From Rhizobium sp. NFR07 (GTDB lineage Bacteria > Pseudomonadota > Alphaproteobacteria > Rhizobiales > Rhizobiaceae), in the NCBI RefSeq assembly GCF_900111905.1, contig NZ_FOKM01000004.1:124001-188000 (forward strand): 64,000 nt of DNA. Reading direction: 5' to 3'. Each line of letters starts with the position of its first letter. Positions within the stretch are counted from its first letter, which is position 1. Made by a program: the position numbers and the translations under genes. The notes under the pieces were generated by a model that had not been told where the DNA came from, made no database searches, and saw only the letters and a program-made list of their open reading frames with translations. Below, one piece after another: positions 41,320 through 49,854 of this stretch.

Positions 41320-42234
41320 ATGCAGATTTCTTCCGCATCCGGTCTCCGGAGCATGTCTGTCGCCGGGCCGGCCATCATGCTGCTCGGCATGCTGATGTTC
41401 GCGCTCAACGATACGATGGGCAAATGGCTTGTCGCCAGCTACGGGCTGGGCCAGGTCGTCTTTCTGCGCAGCCTGGCTGCTCTCGTCATCCTCGTGCCGC
41501 TTGTCTGGATGGCCGGCTTGCCGGCGCTTCGACAGGCGGAACGGCCCTGGATGCAGTTCGCCAGGGTGGTCTGTTCCACGGCGGAAGTATTCTGCTTCTA
41601 TTATGCGGTCATGTATCTGCCGCTCGCCGACGTGATGACCTACTGGCTTGCGGCACCGATCTATGTCGCAGCGCTGTCGCCGCTTCTCCTCGGAGATCAC
41701 GTCGGGTGGCGGCGCTGGACGGCGATCGCCGTCGGCTTCGTCGGGGTCATCATCACGCTGGAGCCGTCGGCTGCGATGTTCACCATGCCAGCGGTGATCT
41801 CCATCATCGGCAGCGGTGCCTTCGCCTTCATGATGATCTCGGGGCGCTTCCTGCGTAACACGCCGGATTCAACGCTCGTCTTCTTCCAGGTTGGTGGAGC
41901 AGGGTTGGCGGGCCTCTTCTTCGCACCTTTCGACTGGGCGCCGATCCAGTCGGGCTTCGATCTCAGCCTGCTCGCGCTTCTCGGCATCGTCGCGATGGCG
42001 GCGCATATGCTGGTCAACCGCGCCCTGAAGATCTCGGATGCGGCGACCGTCGCGCCGCTTCAATATACGCTTCTGCTCTGGGCGGTTCTCTTCGGCTGGA
42101 TGTTCTTCGGTGACGTGCCGCGGCTCAGCATGGTTGTTGGCGCGGCCCTGATCGTCGCTTCCGGCCTGTTCATCTTCGTCCGCGAGCAGATGCTGAAGAA
42201 GCGGGACAAGGTTCTTCCTGCTATCCCCGAGTAG
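41320..42234 (+). CDS. DMT/EamA family transporter
   Basis: A 304-residue inner-membrane protein with about ten hydrophobic helices in two EamA repeats. The first repeat contains MLMFALNDTMGKWLVASYGL and VVCSTAEVFCFYYAVMYLPL, the second VAPLQYTLLLWAVLFGWMFF. Family members export or import amino acids, nucleotides and other small metabolites. It lies directly behind the dehydratase gene and ends at a strong shared terminator. The longer upstream frame overlaps the dehydratase and is not protein. Confidence 0.9.
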   Translation: MQISSASGLRSMSVAGPAIMLLGMLMFALNDTMGKWLVASYGLGQVVFLRSLAALVILVPLVWMAGLPALRQAERPWMQFARVVCSTAEVFCFYYAVMYLPLADVMTYWLAAPIYVAALSPLLLGDHVGWRRWTAIAVGFVGVIITLEPSAAMFTMPAVISIIGSGAFAFMMISGRFLRNTPDSTLVFFQVGGAGLAGLFFAPFDWAPIQSGFDLSLLALLGIVAMAAHMLVNRALKISDAATVAPLQYTLLLWAVLFGWMFFGDVPRLSMVVGAALIVASGLFIFVREQMLKKRDKVLPAIPE

Positions 42235-42241
42235 AAACGAA

Positions 42242-42270
42242 GAAGCCCGCGCCGGCGGGGCGCGGGCTTC
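42242..42270. terminator. Bidirectional terminator between the permease and dctP
   Basis: A perfect 12-bp GC-rich stem, GAAGCCCGCGCC (42242-42253) with GGCGCGGGCTTC (42259-42270), closes a 5-base loop between two convergent genes. T-runs are short, but the stem is symmetric (A/G-rich on one side, T/C-rich on the other) and would serve both directions. Confidence 0.8.
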
Positions 42271-42303
42271 ATTCGCAGCAGATGACCGAAACGCTGTTTC
42301 GGA

Positions 42304-43311
42304 TCAGTTGCCGCGGATGGTCTTCAGTTCTGCGAGAATGCCATCGACGACGTCGGCGCCGATCTGGTCCTTGTGCTTTTCGTAGACGACCATGGACTTT
42401 TCGCGGATGCGGGCCTGCTCTTCCGGCGAGAGCTGGTTCACTTCGAGGCCTGCTTCCTTGATCTTTTCCAGCGACTTCTTGTTCAGATCGGCGATGACCT
42501 GACGCTCGACGTCGCGACCGACGACCGCGCAGTCACGCAGGGCTGCCTGCTCTTCCGGTGCGTAGGAGTTGAAGATCGGCTTGGAGAAGAGGAAGAGGAA
42601 CGGCGTGTAGGCGTGGTTCGTCTCGGTGATGTATTTCTGCACTTCGAAGAATTTCGAGGTGTCGATCGTCACATAGGGGTTTTCCTGCGCGTCGATCGCC
42701 TTGGTTTCCAGCGCCGAGTAGATTTCGCCGAAGGCCATCGGGGTGGCGTTGGCGCCGAGGTTCTGGAAGGTGTCGAGGAAGATGTTGTTCTGCATGACGC
42801 GAACCTTCATCCCCGAGAAGTCTTCCCACTTGGTGACCGGGTGCTGGGAATTGGACAGGTTACGGAAGCCGTTTTCCCAGTAGGCCAGGTTGACGAGGCC
42901 GGCAGCGTCCAGCTTCTCGTTCATGGTGTCGCCGAACTTGCCGTCGAGAACCTTGTAGGCTTCGTCGGCATTCTGGAACAGGAAGGGCAGGTCGAACACG
43001 CCAAGCGCCGGGATGATGCCGACGAGCGGCGAGGACGAGGTGACGACGGCTTCCTGGACGCCCGAACGCAGCGCCTGGGTTGCCTGAAGGTCGCCGCCGA
43101 GCGCGCCGCCCCAGAATGCGGTGAGCTTCAGCTTGCCGCCGGACTTCTCATCTAGGCATTCCTGCATGGCCTTGATGCCGTTGCCAACCGGGTGATCGGC
43201 ATTGATGCCGTTAGAGACGCGGATATTGCGGCTCTGGAATTCGGCGAATGCCGGTGCCGTGCCCGAGCAGGCGATCGCGAGCGCGGTGGTAGCAAAAAGC
43301 AGTTTCTTCAT
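42304..43311 (-). CDS. dctP: TRAP transporter substrate-binding protein (DctP family)
   Basis: Periplasmic binding protein of 335 residues with a Sec signal (MKKLLFATTALAIACSGTAP, AFA). RVMQNNIFLDTFQNLGANAT contains the conserved Arg that grips the carboxylate of the substrate, and ALETKAIDAQENPYVTI is the usual second contact. It binds an organic acid, probably a sugar acid given the neighbouring dehydrogenases. GGGAGG precedes the ATG at 43311. It is the last gene of the unit, 51 bases behind dctM. Confidence 0.93.
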   Translation of the reverse strand: MKKLLFATTALAIACSGTAPAFAEFQSRNIRVSNGINADHPVGNGIKAMQECLDEKSGGKLKLTAFWGGALGGDLQATQALRSGVQEAVVTSSSPLVGIIPALGVFDLPFLFQNADEAYKVLDGKFGDTMNEKLDAAGLVNLAYWENGFRNLSNSQHPVTKWEDFSGMKVRVMQNNIFLDTFQNLGANATPMAFGEIYSALETKAIDAQENPYVTIDTSKFFEVQKYITETNHAYTPFLFLFSKPIFNSYAPEEQAALRDCAVVGRDVERQVIADLNKKSLEKIKEAGLEVNQLSPEEQARIREKSMVVYEKHKDQIGADVVDGILAELKTIRGN

Positions 43312-43362
43312 AGTAGGTCCTCCCAATTGGACGTTAACTTGAACAGGTTGACGGTCAGGCGA

Positions 43363-44640
43363 TCAATGCAGCCACCGTGCCGGCACGATCACCAGATCGG
43401 GGAACAGCACGAGCAGGAACAGCACGATCGTCTGGGCAAGAAGGAACGGCCAAACCCCGGCCGTCACCTTTCCGAGCGGGATCCTCCCGACCCCACTCAC
43501 GACGTTGAGCACCACGCCGACCGGCGGCGTGATGAGGCCGATGCAGTTGTTCATGATGAACAGCACACCGAAATAGACCGGGTCGATGCCCGCCTGCTTG
43601 ACGATCGGCATCAGAACCGGCGTCAGGATCAGGATCGTCGGCGTCAGGTCGAGCGCGGTGCCGACGACCAGGACGAGGACCATGATGGCGAACATCAACA
43701 GGATCGGACGGTCGATCAGCGGCTCGATATAGCTGGTGATCTCAGCCGGAATGTTGGCGGCGGTGATCAGCCAGGCGGAGACGAGCGCCGCGCAGACCAG
43801 GAACATGATGACCGAGGTCGTCTTGGCGGCCTGCAGGATGACGCGGGGCAGGTCGCGCGGCTTCAGTTCGCGGTAGATGAACATGCCGACGAACAGGGCA
43901 TAGACCGCCGCGACGACAGCGGCTTCGGTCGGCGTCACGACGCCGGCCTTGATGCCGCCGAGGATGATGACCGGCATGCCGAGCGCCCACAGCGCTCGGC
44001 CCGTTGCGTTGAGGCGCTCCTTGGCGGTGGTCTTCGGCAGCGCCTGGATGTTGTCCTTGCGCACGACGATCAGCCAGGTGACGACCAGCGACAGGCCCAT
44101 CAGGATGCCGGGGAAGATACCGGCCATGAAGAGCTGGGTGATCGACACGTTTGCCGCCACGCCGAAGACGATGAAGGCCATCGACGGCGGGATGACCGGG
44201 GCGATGATGCCGCCGGCGGCAATCAGGCCGCCGGAACGCGGGATGTTGTAGCCGGCCTTCGCCATCATCGGGATGAGGATCGCGGCGAGTGCCGCCGTAT
44301 CGGCAGCTGCCGAGCCGGAAATCGATGCCATGATCAGGGCCGCGACGATCGCCACGATGCCGAGACCGCCACGGATGTGACCGACCAGCGCGATGGCGAA
44401 ATCGATGATGCGCTTCGACAGGCCGCCGGAATTCATCAGTTCGCCGGCAAGGATGAAGAAGGGGATGGCGAGGAGGGTGAAGGTATCGGCGCCGGCGATC
44501 ATGTTCTGGGCGATGATTTGCGAGTTGAACATGCCCATGTACCACATGAGGATGACGCCGCAGAACATCAGCGAGAAGGCGACGGGTACGCCGATGGCCA
44601 TGGCTCCGAGCAGGGAGCCGACAAAGACGAGAAGGGTCAT
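43363..44640 (-). CDS. dctM: TRAP transporter large permease (DctM family)
   Basis: A 425-residue inner-membrane protein with about twelve helices. The opening VGSLLGAMAIGVPVAFSLMF, the NSGGLSKRIIDFAIALVGHI loop, and PPSMAFIVFGVAANVSITQL are characteristic of the family. It uses the sodium gradient to drive uptake with DctQ and DctP. It begins one base after the dctQ stop. Confidence 0.94.
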   Translation of the reverse strand: MTLLVFVGSLLGAMAIGVPVAFSLMFCGVILMWYMGMFNSQIIAQNMIAGADTFTLLAIPFFILAGELMNSGGLSKRIIDFAIALVGHIRGGLGIVAIVAALIMASISGSAAADTAALAAILIPMMAKAGYNIPRSGGLIAAGGIIAPVIPPSMAFIVFGVAANVSITQLFMAGIFPGILMGLSLVVTWLIVVRKDNIQALPKTTAKERLNATGRALWALGMPVIILGGIKAGVVTPTEAAVVAAVYALFVGMFIYRELKPRDLPRVILQAAKTTSVIMFLVCAALVSAWLITAANIPAEITSYIEPLIDRPILLMFAIMVLVLVVGTALDLTPTILILTPVLMPIVKQAGIDPVYFGVLFIMNNCIGLITPPVGVVLNVVSGVGRIPLGKVTAGVWPFLLAQTIVLFLLVLFPDLVIVPARWLH

Positions 44641-44641
44641 A

Positions 44642-45175
44642 TCAGGTGCGCTCCGCCATCTGCTCGATCGTCAGGTTTTCACCGGTAAAGGCCGCAATCT
44701 CGTCTTCGGTGACGCGACCAGTGACCAAGCGGAACAGGCGCTCCAGCGAGATCAGCACGCAGCCTGCGCCGGTGAAGAATCCGATGCCGTAGACCCAGGC
44801 CATGGAGAGACCGGTCACGGGCGCCGCCATGCTGGAATTGATGGGCAGCTGCACCCAGGTTCCCCAGAAGAAGATCGCGGAACACAGAATGATCGTCATG
44901 TTGGAAAGGATCATGCAGGCGATGCGACCCTTGCGGCCGAGCAGGGCCACCAGGGATTCGACGCCGAGATGGGCGTGTTCGCGGAAGGCGACGACGGCGC
45001 CGATGAAGGTCAGCCAGACGAAGAAGTAACGCGACATCTCGTCGGAGACGGTGAGGCCCGAGTTGAAGCCGTAACGGAGCACGACATTGCCGAACACCAT
45101 CAGCGCCATTCCTGCGAGCAGCAGGATGAGCAGGATCTCGAGGAACCTGTAGAACAGATCGATAACTTTGGTCAT
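44642..45175 (-). CDS. dctQ: TRAP transporter small permease (DctQ family)
   Basis: A 177-residue membrane protein with four predicted helices. The conserved VSDEMSRYFFVWLTFIGAVV and FREHAHLGVESLVALL segments identify DctQ. The ATG at 45175 follows GGAGGA closely; the longer frame adds a hydrophilic N-terminus without a ribosome-binding site. It lies 20 bases behind the FAH-family gene, so transporter and hydrolase are co-transcribed. Confidence 0.92.
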   Translation of the reverse strand: MTKVIDLFYRFLEILLILLLAGMALMVFGNVVLRYGFNSGLTVSDEMSRYFFVWLTFIGAVVAFREHAHLGVESLVALLGRKGRIACMILSNMTIILCSAIFFWGTWVQLPINSSMAAPVTGLSMAWVYGIGFFTGAGCVLISLERLFRLVTGRVTEDEIAAFTGENLTIEQMAERT

Positions 45176-45195
45176 TTTCTCCTCCCCGATGCCTC

Positions 45196-46356
45196 CTACA
45201 TCAGCCCGCGCTGGGCCAGGTTCCTCATCAGTGCCGTTATTCCGAATGTCCATTCGGGGCAGGTGTCGCTGTATTCCACCCGATTGATCAGCCTCCCGAG
45301 CGTCGGGGTGGAAATTTCGACGACATCGCCGATCTCATGGGTAAAGCCGAGGCCCTTGCCGCGCCGGTCCTTGACCGGGGCGAACATGGTGCCGAGGAAC
45401 AGCAATGCTCCGTCGGGATATTGATGATTGCGGTTGAGCAGCTGCGACGCCAGATCTTCCGGAGAGCGGCTGATCGCCTGCATGTGGCTCGAGCCGATCA
45501 TCTCGAAACCGTCCTCGCCCTTCACGGAGAGGCTGATCTCTGCCGACTTGACGTCGTCGATCGTGAACCTGCCGTCGAACAGGCGGATGAACGGGCCGAT
45601 CGAGCAGGAGGCGTTGTTGTCCTTGGCCTTGCTGAGCAGCAGCGCCGAGCGGCCTTCGAAATCACGCAGGTTGACGTCGTTGCCGAGCGTCGCGCCGATG
45701 ATCTCGCCTTTCGAAGTGATGGCGAGCACAACTTCCGGCTCGGGATTGTTCCAGTCCGACTTCGGATGGATGCCGACATTCGCGCCGCAGCCCATTGACG
45801 ACATCGGCTGCGCCTTGGTGAAGATCTCGGCGTCCGGGCCGATGCCGACTTCCAGATATTGCGACCAGAGGCCCATGTCCTGCAGCAGGCGCTTCACTTC
45901 GGCCGCCTTGTCGGAACCGGCGACGAGGCCTTTCAGGTTGTCGCCCAGGACGGGTGCGAGGCGTCCGCGGATTTCCTGGGCGCGCAGCGGATCGCCCTTG
46001 GCCTGTTCCTCGATCACGCGCTCGAGCATGCTGTCGGCAAATGTGACGCCGGCCGCCTTGATGGCCTGCAGGTCGGCGGGGGCAAGAAGCTGACCCGTGG
46101 CGCCACTGAGGAAATCCTCGAGGCTGCCGAGATCGAGGGAAGACGGAGAGCTCTGCAGCTTGCGGGCGAGATCATCGATCTCCAGAAGCGCGGAGAGCGT
46201 CGGCGCCATCGAAGAGAGATCCAGAATACGACCGTTGGACAGAAGCACGGGGCAGGGGCCGCCTGCTGCTTTTGACCACACGCGACCGACCAGCAATGCG
46301 TTCGACGCATCGGCCGGCAAAATCATATCAGACGACAGGGCATGCTGATGTGCCAA
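45196..46356 (-). CDS. Fumarylacetoacetate hydrolase family protein
   Basis: A 386-residue member of the FAH superfamily, in the longer group that includes 2-keto-3-deoxy-arabonate-type dehydratases. The metal-site region NPEPEVVLAITSKGEIIGAT with a following NDVNLRDFEG is present in the C-terminal half. Such enzymes hydrolyse or dehydrate 2-keto acids. The start is TTG at 46356 with AGGA five bases away; an ATG 30 bases further in has no such site. It heads the TRAP operon and has a GntR-type operator 45 bases upstream. Confidence 0.88.
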   Translation of the reverse strand: MAHQHALSSDMILPADASNALLVGRVWSKAAGGPCPVLLSNGRILDLSSMAPTLSALLEIDDLARKLQSSPSSLDLGSLEDFLSGATGQLLAPADLQAIKAAGVTFADSMLERVIEEQAKGDPLRAQEIRGRLAPVLGDNLKGLVAGSDKAAEVKRLLQDMGLWSQYLEVGIGPDAEIFTKAQPMSSMGCGANVGIHPKSDWNNPEPEVVLAITSKGEIIGATLGNDVNLRDFEGRSALLLSKAKDNNASCSIGPFIRLFDGRFTIDDVKSAEISLSVKGEDGFEMIGSSHMQAISRSPEDLASQLLNRNHQYPDGALLFLGTMFAPVKDRRGKGLGFTHEIGDVVEISTPTLGRLINRVEYSDTCPEWTFGITALMRNLAQRGLM

Positions 46357-46400
46357 GAAATCCTCCCATTTTCAGGAGAGAGCCTCCACTCCCTCCGGCA

Positions 46401-46418
46401 TTGTCAGATGTCTGACAA
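46401..46418. promoter_or_regulatory. Operator for the FCD-type GntR regulator
   Basis: TTGTCAGATGTCTGACAA is a palindrome with perfect 8-bp arms around a 2-base centre. It lies 45 bases upstream of the FAH gene start and 87 bases downstream of the GntR gene that probably encodes its binder. TTGTC-type arms are usual for FCD-type GntR repressors. Confidence 0.75.
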
Positions 46419-46504
46419 CGTTACCACGTTTTTAGTATGACTTTTCCTGCGAGTCCAGCGGCGCTACCAAGCCACTGTTGAAAAACGTTAACTCTGCAAC
46501 CGGT

Positions 46505-47215
46505 TCACATCTCCAGCTCGAGGCTGAGCCGCCGCGCTGCGCCTTCCAGATGATGCCGCATTGCAGCCTTGGCTGCCAGTGGATCGCTGCTTGCGATCGC
46601 ATCTCTGACGGCAACGTGTTCGGCGATCGTGGTCTCGACGATCTCCTCGAGTATGGCCGCGGCGCGTGCCGCATTGATCGCGATGTGAATTCGTTCGGCG
46701 ATGAAGCCGACGAATTGCTGGAAATAGTCGTTGTGGGTCGCAGCCGCCACGACCTTGTGGAAGGCGAGATCGGCGACGATGCCCTGGTCGGTCCATTTCT
46801 CAGCACCAGTCATCAGGGCGAGAGCTTCGTCCAGCTTGGCGAGATCCGCCGGCGAATGATGGAGGGCCGCGAGACCGGCTGCTTCCGTCTCGAGCGCAAA
46901 CCGGACCTGAAACAGGCTGCGGAACGTCTCGCGGTCACCGAGATGGCCGGCTTCGATGCGGATCGACTGCCGCGTTTCAAGCTCAGTCGCGAAGGCACCG
47001 ACACCCTGGCGTGTCTCGACCAGGCCTTCATTGCGCAGTTGCGCGATCGCCTCGCGCACGACGGACCGGCTGACGCCGAACGTGCTGGCAAGGATATGTT
47101 CCGTCGGCAGCTTCTGCCCCGGCCGGATACGTCCGTCAGCGATCTCCTTGCCGATTTCCGCGGCGATGCGGATCGGCAGATGCTCGCTTCTCTTGATCTG
47201 GGTGAAATCGGCCAT
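46505..47215 (-). CDS. GntR family transcriptional regulator, FadR/FCD subfamily
   Basis: A 236-residue regulator. The winged helix is at 12-75 (IAAEIGKEIADGRIRPGQKL, FGVSRSVVREAIAQLRNEGL, RQGVGAFATE), and an all-helical FCD ligand domain follows with the metal-binding His/Asp pattern (DLAFHKVVAAATHNDYF, EHVAVRDAI, MRHHLEGA). FCD regulators sense sugar acids or other organic acids, often through a bound metal ion. It lies 15 bases behind the FAD-linked dehydrogenase gene and just ahead of the operator of the FAH-TRAP operon. Confidence 0.93.
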   Translation of the reverse strand: MADFTQIKRSEHLPIRIAAEIGKEIADGRIRPGQKLPTEHILASTFGVSRSVVREAIAQLRNEGLVETRQGVGAFATELETRQSIRIEAGHLGDRETFRSLFQVRFALETEAAGLAALHHSPADLAKLDEALALMTGAEKWTDQGIVADLAFHKVVAAATHNDYFQQFVGFIAERIHIAINAARAAAILEEIVETTIAEHVAVRDAIASSDPLAAKAAMRHHLEGAARRLSLELEM

Positions 47216-47230
47216 GGCGGTTCCTGACGA

Positions 47231-48685
47231 TTATGCCGGCTCGCGAATAGCCGTGCCGATGTCGATCTGGCAATGGGGGTTGAGAAGCAGGTCGGGGTCG
47301 ATCGCCTTCTTGATCGCCACCAGCAGGCCACGCTTGGTCTCCGACAGGCGCTCCTCGAAGTCGTCGCGCTTCAGGCGGCCGATGCCATGCTCGGCACTGA
47401 TGCTGCCCTGGTACTTGTCGACCACGACATTGACGACCTTCTTGGCCTTGTAGATGCGCTCATGGCGCTCTTCCGGCGTCGAACCATTGGGCGGCAGCAC
47501 GTTGAGGTGGACATTGCCGTCGCCGACGTGGCCGTAGGACACGCTGATGCAGTCGGGCAGAGCCTCACCGACGGCGGCTTCGGCATCCGCGACGAAGGCG
47601 GCGAGCTGGGAGAGCGACACGGAAATGTCGGTGCGCATGTGCGCGCCTCGCTTTGCCTGGCCCTCGTTCATGCCTTCACGGATGAGCCAGAGATTGCGAG
47701 CCTGGGACTGGGACGAGGCAATCGTGCCGTCGACGACGAGCCCGTCCTCCATGACCCCTTCGAGGAAGCGCTGCATGAGATCGTCGATGTCGACGAGACC
47801 GGAGCCGGAGATCTCCATCAGCACGAAGGCCGGATAGTAGCCGGAAAGCGGGATCGGCAGATCCGGCATCGCCTCCTGCGCCAGTGTGAAGGCGAGCGGG
47901 GGCATGAATTCGAAGGCCGACATCAGGTCGCAGCAGTCGCGTCGCGCGCGGCGATAGAGCGTGATGGCGTCATCCAGCGAGTTGAGGGCGAGGAGCGCGG
48001 TGGCGACATTATCCGGATAGGGCGTGAGTTTCACCGACACGGCGGTGATGATGCCGAGCGTGCCTTCGGCCCCGATGAACAGCTGCTTGAGGTCGAGGCC
48101 GCGATTATCCTTGCGCAGCGTCGAAAGTCCATCGAAGACGCTGCCATCAGGCAGTACGACTTCAAGGCCGAGCACCAGTTCGCGGGTCATGCCGTACCGC
48201 AGGACGTTGATGCCGCCGGCATTGGTCGAGACATTGCCGCCGATGCGGCAGCTGCCCTGCGCGCCGAGCGCCAGCGGGAAGAACATGCCTTTTTCAGCGA
48301 TCGCATCCTTCAGCTCGGCCAGGATGCAGCCGGCCTCGGCGACGGCGGAGAAATCGTCGGAGTCGATGTTGCGGATGCGGTTCATCCGTTCGAGGGTAAG
48401 CACGACCTGCTGTTGCGGCTCATCGGGCGTACCGCCCAGCACGAGGCCGGTATTGCCACCCTGCGGTACGATCGCAAGGCCAAGTTCGCGACAGGCCTTC
48501 ACGGCCGCCTGCACATCCGCGGTCGAGCGCGGCCTGATGACTGCGACTGCGTCGCTGGTCACGTCGCCGTGCCAGTCCATGCAGTAGCGCTGCATGTCTT
48601 CTGCTTTTGTCAGAACAAGATCGTCGCCCAGAATGGCGCATAGGGAAAGGCGCTGCTCCGCGATCGAGCCCGGTGCCTTGGTCAT
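47231..48685 (-). CDS. FAD-binding oxidoreductase (D-2-hydroxyacid dehydrogenase, GlcD/D2HGDH family)
   Basis: A 484-residue flavoprotein of the FAD-linked oxidase family. The PCMH-type FAD domain has VIRPRSTADVQAAVKACREL, VPQGGNTGLVLGGTP and GSCRIGGNVSTNAGGINVLR; the C-terminal half has the metal-site segment VSYGHVGDGNVHLNVLPP and ends SAEHGIGRLKRDDF. Members oxidise D-lactate, glycolate, D-2-hydroxyglutarate or sugar-derived 2-hydroxy acids and pass electrons to an acceptor. GAGGA lies before the ATG at 48685. It is co-transcribed with the FCD regulator and divergent from the DenD-like gene. Confidence 0.92.
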   Translation of the reverse strand: MTKAPGSIAEQRLSLCAILGDDLVLTKAEDMQRYCMDWHGDVTSDAVAVIRPRSTADVQAAVKACRELGLAIVPQGGNTGLVLGGTPDEPQQQVVLTLERMNRIRNIDSDDFSAVAEAGCILAELKDAIAEKGMFFPLALGAQGSCRIGGNVSTNAGGINVLRYGMTRELVLGLEVVLPDGSVFDGLSTLRKDNRGLDLKQLFIGAEGTLGIITAVSVKLTPYPDNVATALLALNSLDDAITLYRRARRDCCDLMSAFEFMPPLAFTLAQEAMPDLPIPLSGYYPAFVLMEISGSGLVDIDDLMQRFLEGVMEDGLVVDGTIASSQSQARNLWLIREGMNEGQAKRGAHMRTDISVSLSQLAAFVADAEAAVGEALPDCISVSYGHVGDGNVHLNVLPPNGSTPEERHERIYKAKKVVNVVVDKYQGSISAEHGIGRLKRDDFEERLSETKRGLLVAIKKAIDPDLLLNPHCQIDIGTAIREPA

Positions 48686-48807
48686 GTGTTCCTCTCCTCC
48701 CTAGGACTTCCAGAACCTCCTCCGGCAGTCCCCAGGACACATTCAGCGTTTCGTCTCAGCTTTTTTAGCCGATGACAAACTAACCTATTTTCAACTTGAC
48801 CATACAG

Positions 48808-48822
48808 GGTTATCAGACAACC
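48808..48822. promoter_or_regulatory. Second GntR-type operator candidate, upstream of the DenD-like gene
   Basis: GGTTATCAGACAACC is an imperfect palindrome (GGTT/AACC and TC/GA arms, one mismatched pair). It shares TATCAGACAAC with the right half of the operator at 46401 (TGTCTGACAAC). It lies 48 bases before the ATG at 48871, just behind a TTGACC box (48796-48801) that could be a -35 element. Confidence 0.5.
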
Positions 48823-48870
48823 TTACAAGGAGAATTTCGTGGGGCATCCACGAATGTGTGGGAGGAAAAC

Positions 48871-49854
48871 ATGCATATCCTTATCATCGGTGCGGCCGGC
48901 ATGGTCGGCCGCAAGCTCACTGCGCGTCTCGTTTCGGAGAAAGGTCTGAACGGCAAGCCGATCAGTGCGCTGACGCTTGTCGATGTCGTCAAGCCCGATG
49001 CGCCGGAAGGGTTTTCCGGCAGCCTGGTAACGCGTGAATGCGATTACAGCTGCCCCGGCGAGGCTGACGTGCTGATCTCCACGCGCCCGGATGTGATCTT
49101 TCATCTCGCGGCCATCGTCTCGGGCGAGGCTGAGCTCGATTTCGACAAGGGCTACAAGATCAATCTCGACGGCACGCGCCATCTGTTCGATGCGATCCGC
49201 GTCGCGAACCAGAAGGAAGGTTATTTCCCGCGGGTCGTGTTCACCTCTTCGATCGCCGTCTTCGGCGCGCCGCTGCCTTATCCAATCCCTGACGAATACC
49301 ACCTGACGCCGCTCACCAGCTACGGCACGCAGAAGGCGATCAGCGAATTGCTGCTGGCCGACTACAGCCGCCGCGGTTTCTTCGACGGCATCGGGATCCG
49401 CCTGCCGACCGTCTGCATTCGCCCCGGCAAGCCGAACAAGGCGGCTTCGGGCTTTTTCTCCGGCATTCTGCGTGAACCGCTGGTCGGCCAGGAAGCGATC
49501 CTCCCGGTCTCCGACGATGTGCGGCACTGGCATACGTCGCCGCGCTCGGCGGTCGGGTTCCTGATGCATGCCGCGGGTCTCGACCTGTCGAAGCTCGGCT
49601 GGCGCCGCAGCGTCTCCATGCCGGGCGTCAGCGCCACGGTGGGCGAGCAGATCGAGGCGCTGCGCCGGGCGGCCGGTGAGGATGCCGTCAAGCTCATTCG
49701 CCGTGAGCCGGACGAGATGATCATGAAGATGGTTGCCGGCTGGGCGCCCGGTTTCGAAGCCAAGCGGGCGACCGAGCTGGGCTTTACGTCGGAGAAGAAT
49801 TTCGACGAGATCATTCAGGTCCATATCGAGGACGAGCTGGGGGGCAAGCTATGA
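48871..49854 (+). CDS. denD: NAD-dependent epimerase/dehydratase family protein, D-erythronate dehydrogenase-like
   Basis: An extended short-chain dehydrogenase of 327 residues. MHILIIGAAGMVGRKLTARL is the Rossmann start; VVFTSSIAVFGAPLPYPIPD and the Tyr/Lys in TSYGTQKAISELLLADYSRR are the active-site segments. It resembles DenD, which oxidises D-erythronate to the 2-keto acid, and the sugar-acid context fits. GGAGGA lies five bases before the ATG at 48871; a longer frame from 48796 crosses the operator and is not protein. Its stop overlaps the next start. Confidence 0.85.
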   Translation: MHILIIGAAGMVGRKLTARLVSEKGLNGKPISALTLVDVVKPDAPEGFSGSLVTRECDYSCPGEADVLISTRPDVIFHLAAIVSGEAELDFDKGYKINLDGTRHLFDAIRVANQKEGYFPRVVFTSSIAVFGAPLPYPIPDEYHLTPLTSYGTQKAISELLLADYSRRGFFDGIGIRLPTVCIRPGKPNKAASGFFSGILREPLVGQEAILPVSDDVRHWHTSPRSAVGFLMHAAGLDLSKLGWRRSVSMPGVSATVGEQIEALRRAAGEDAVKLIRREPDEMIMKMVAGWAPGFEAKRATELGFTSEKNFDEIIQVHIEDELGGKL

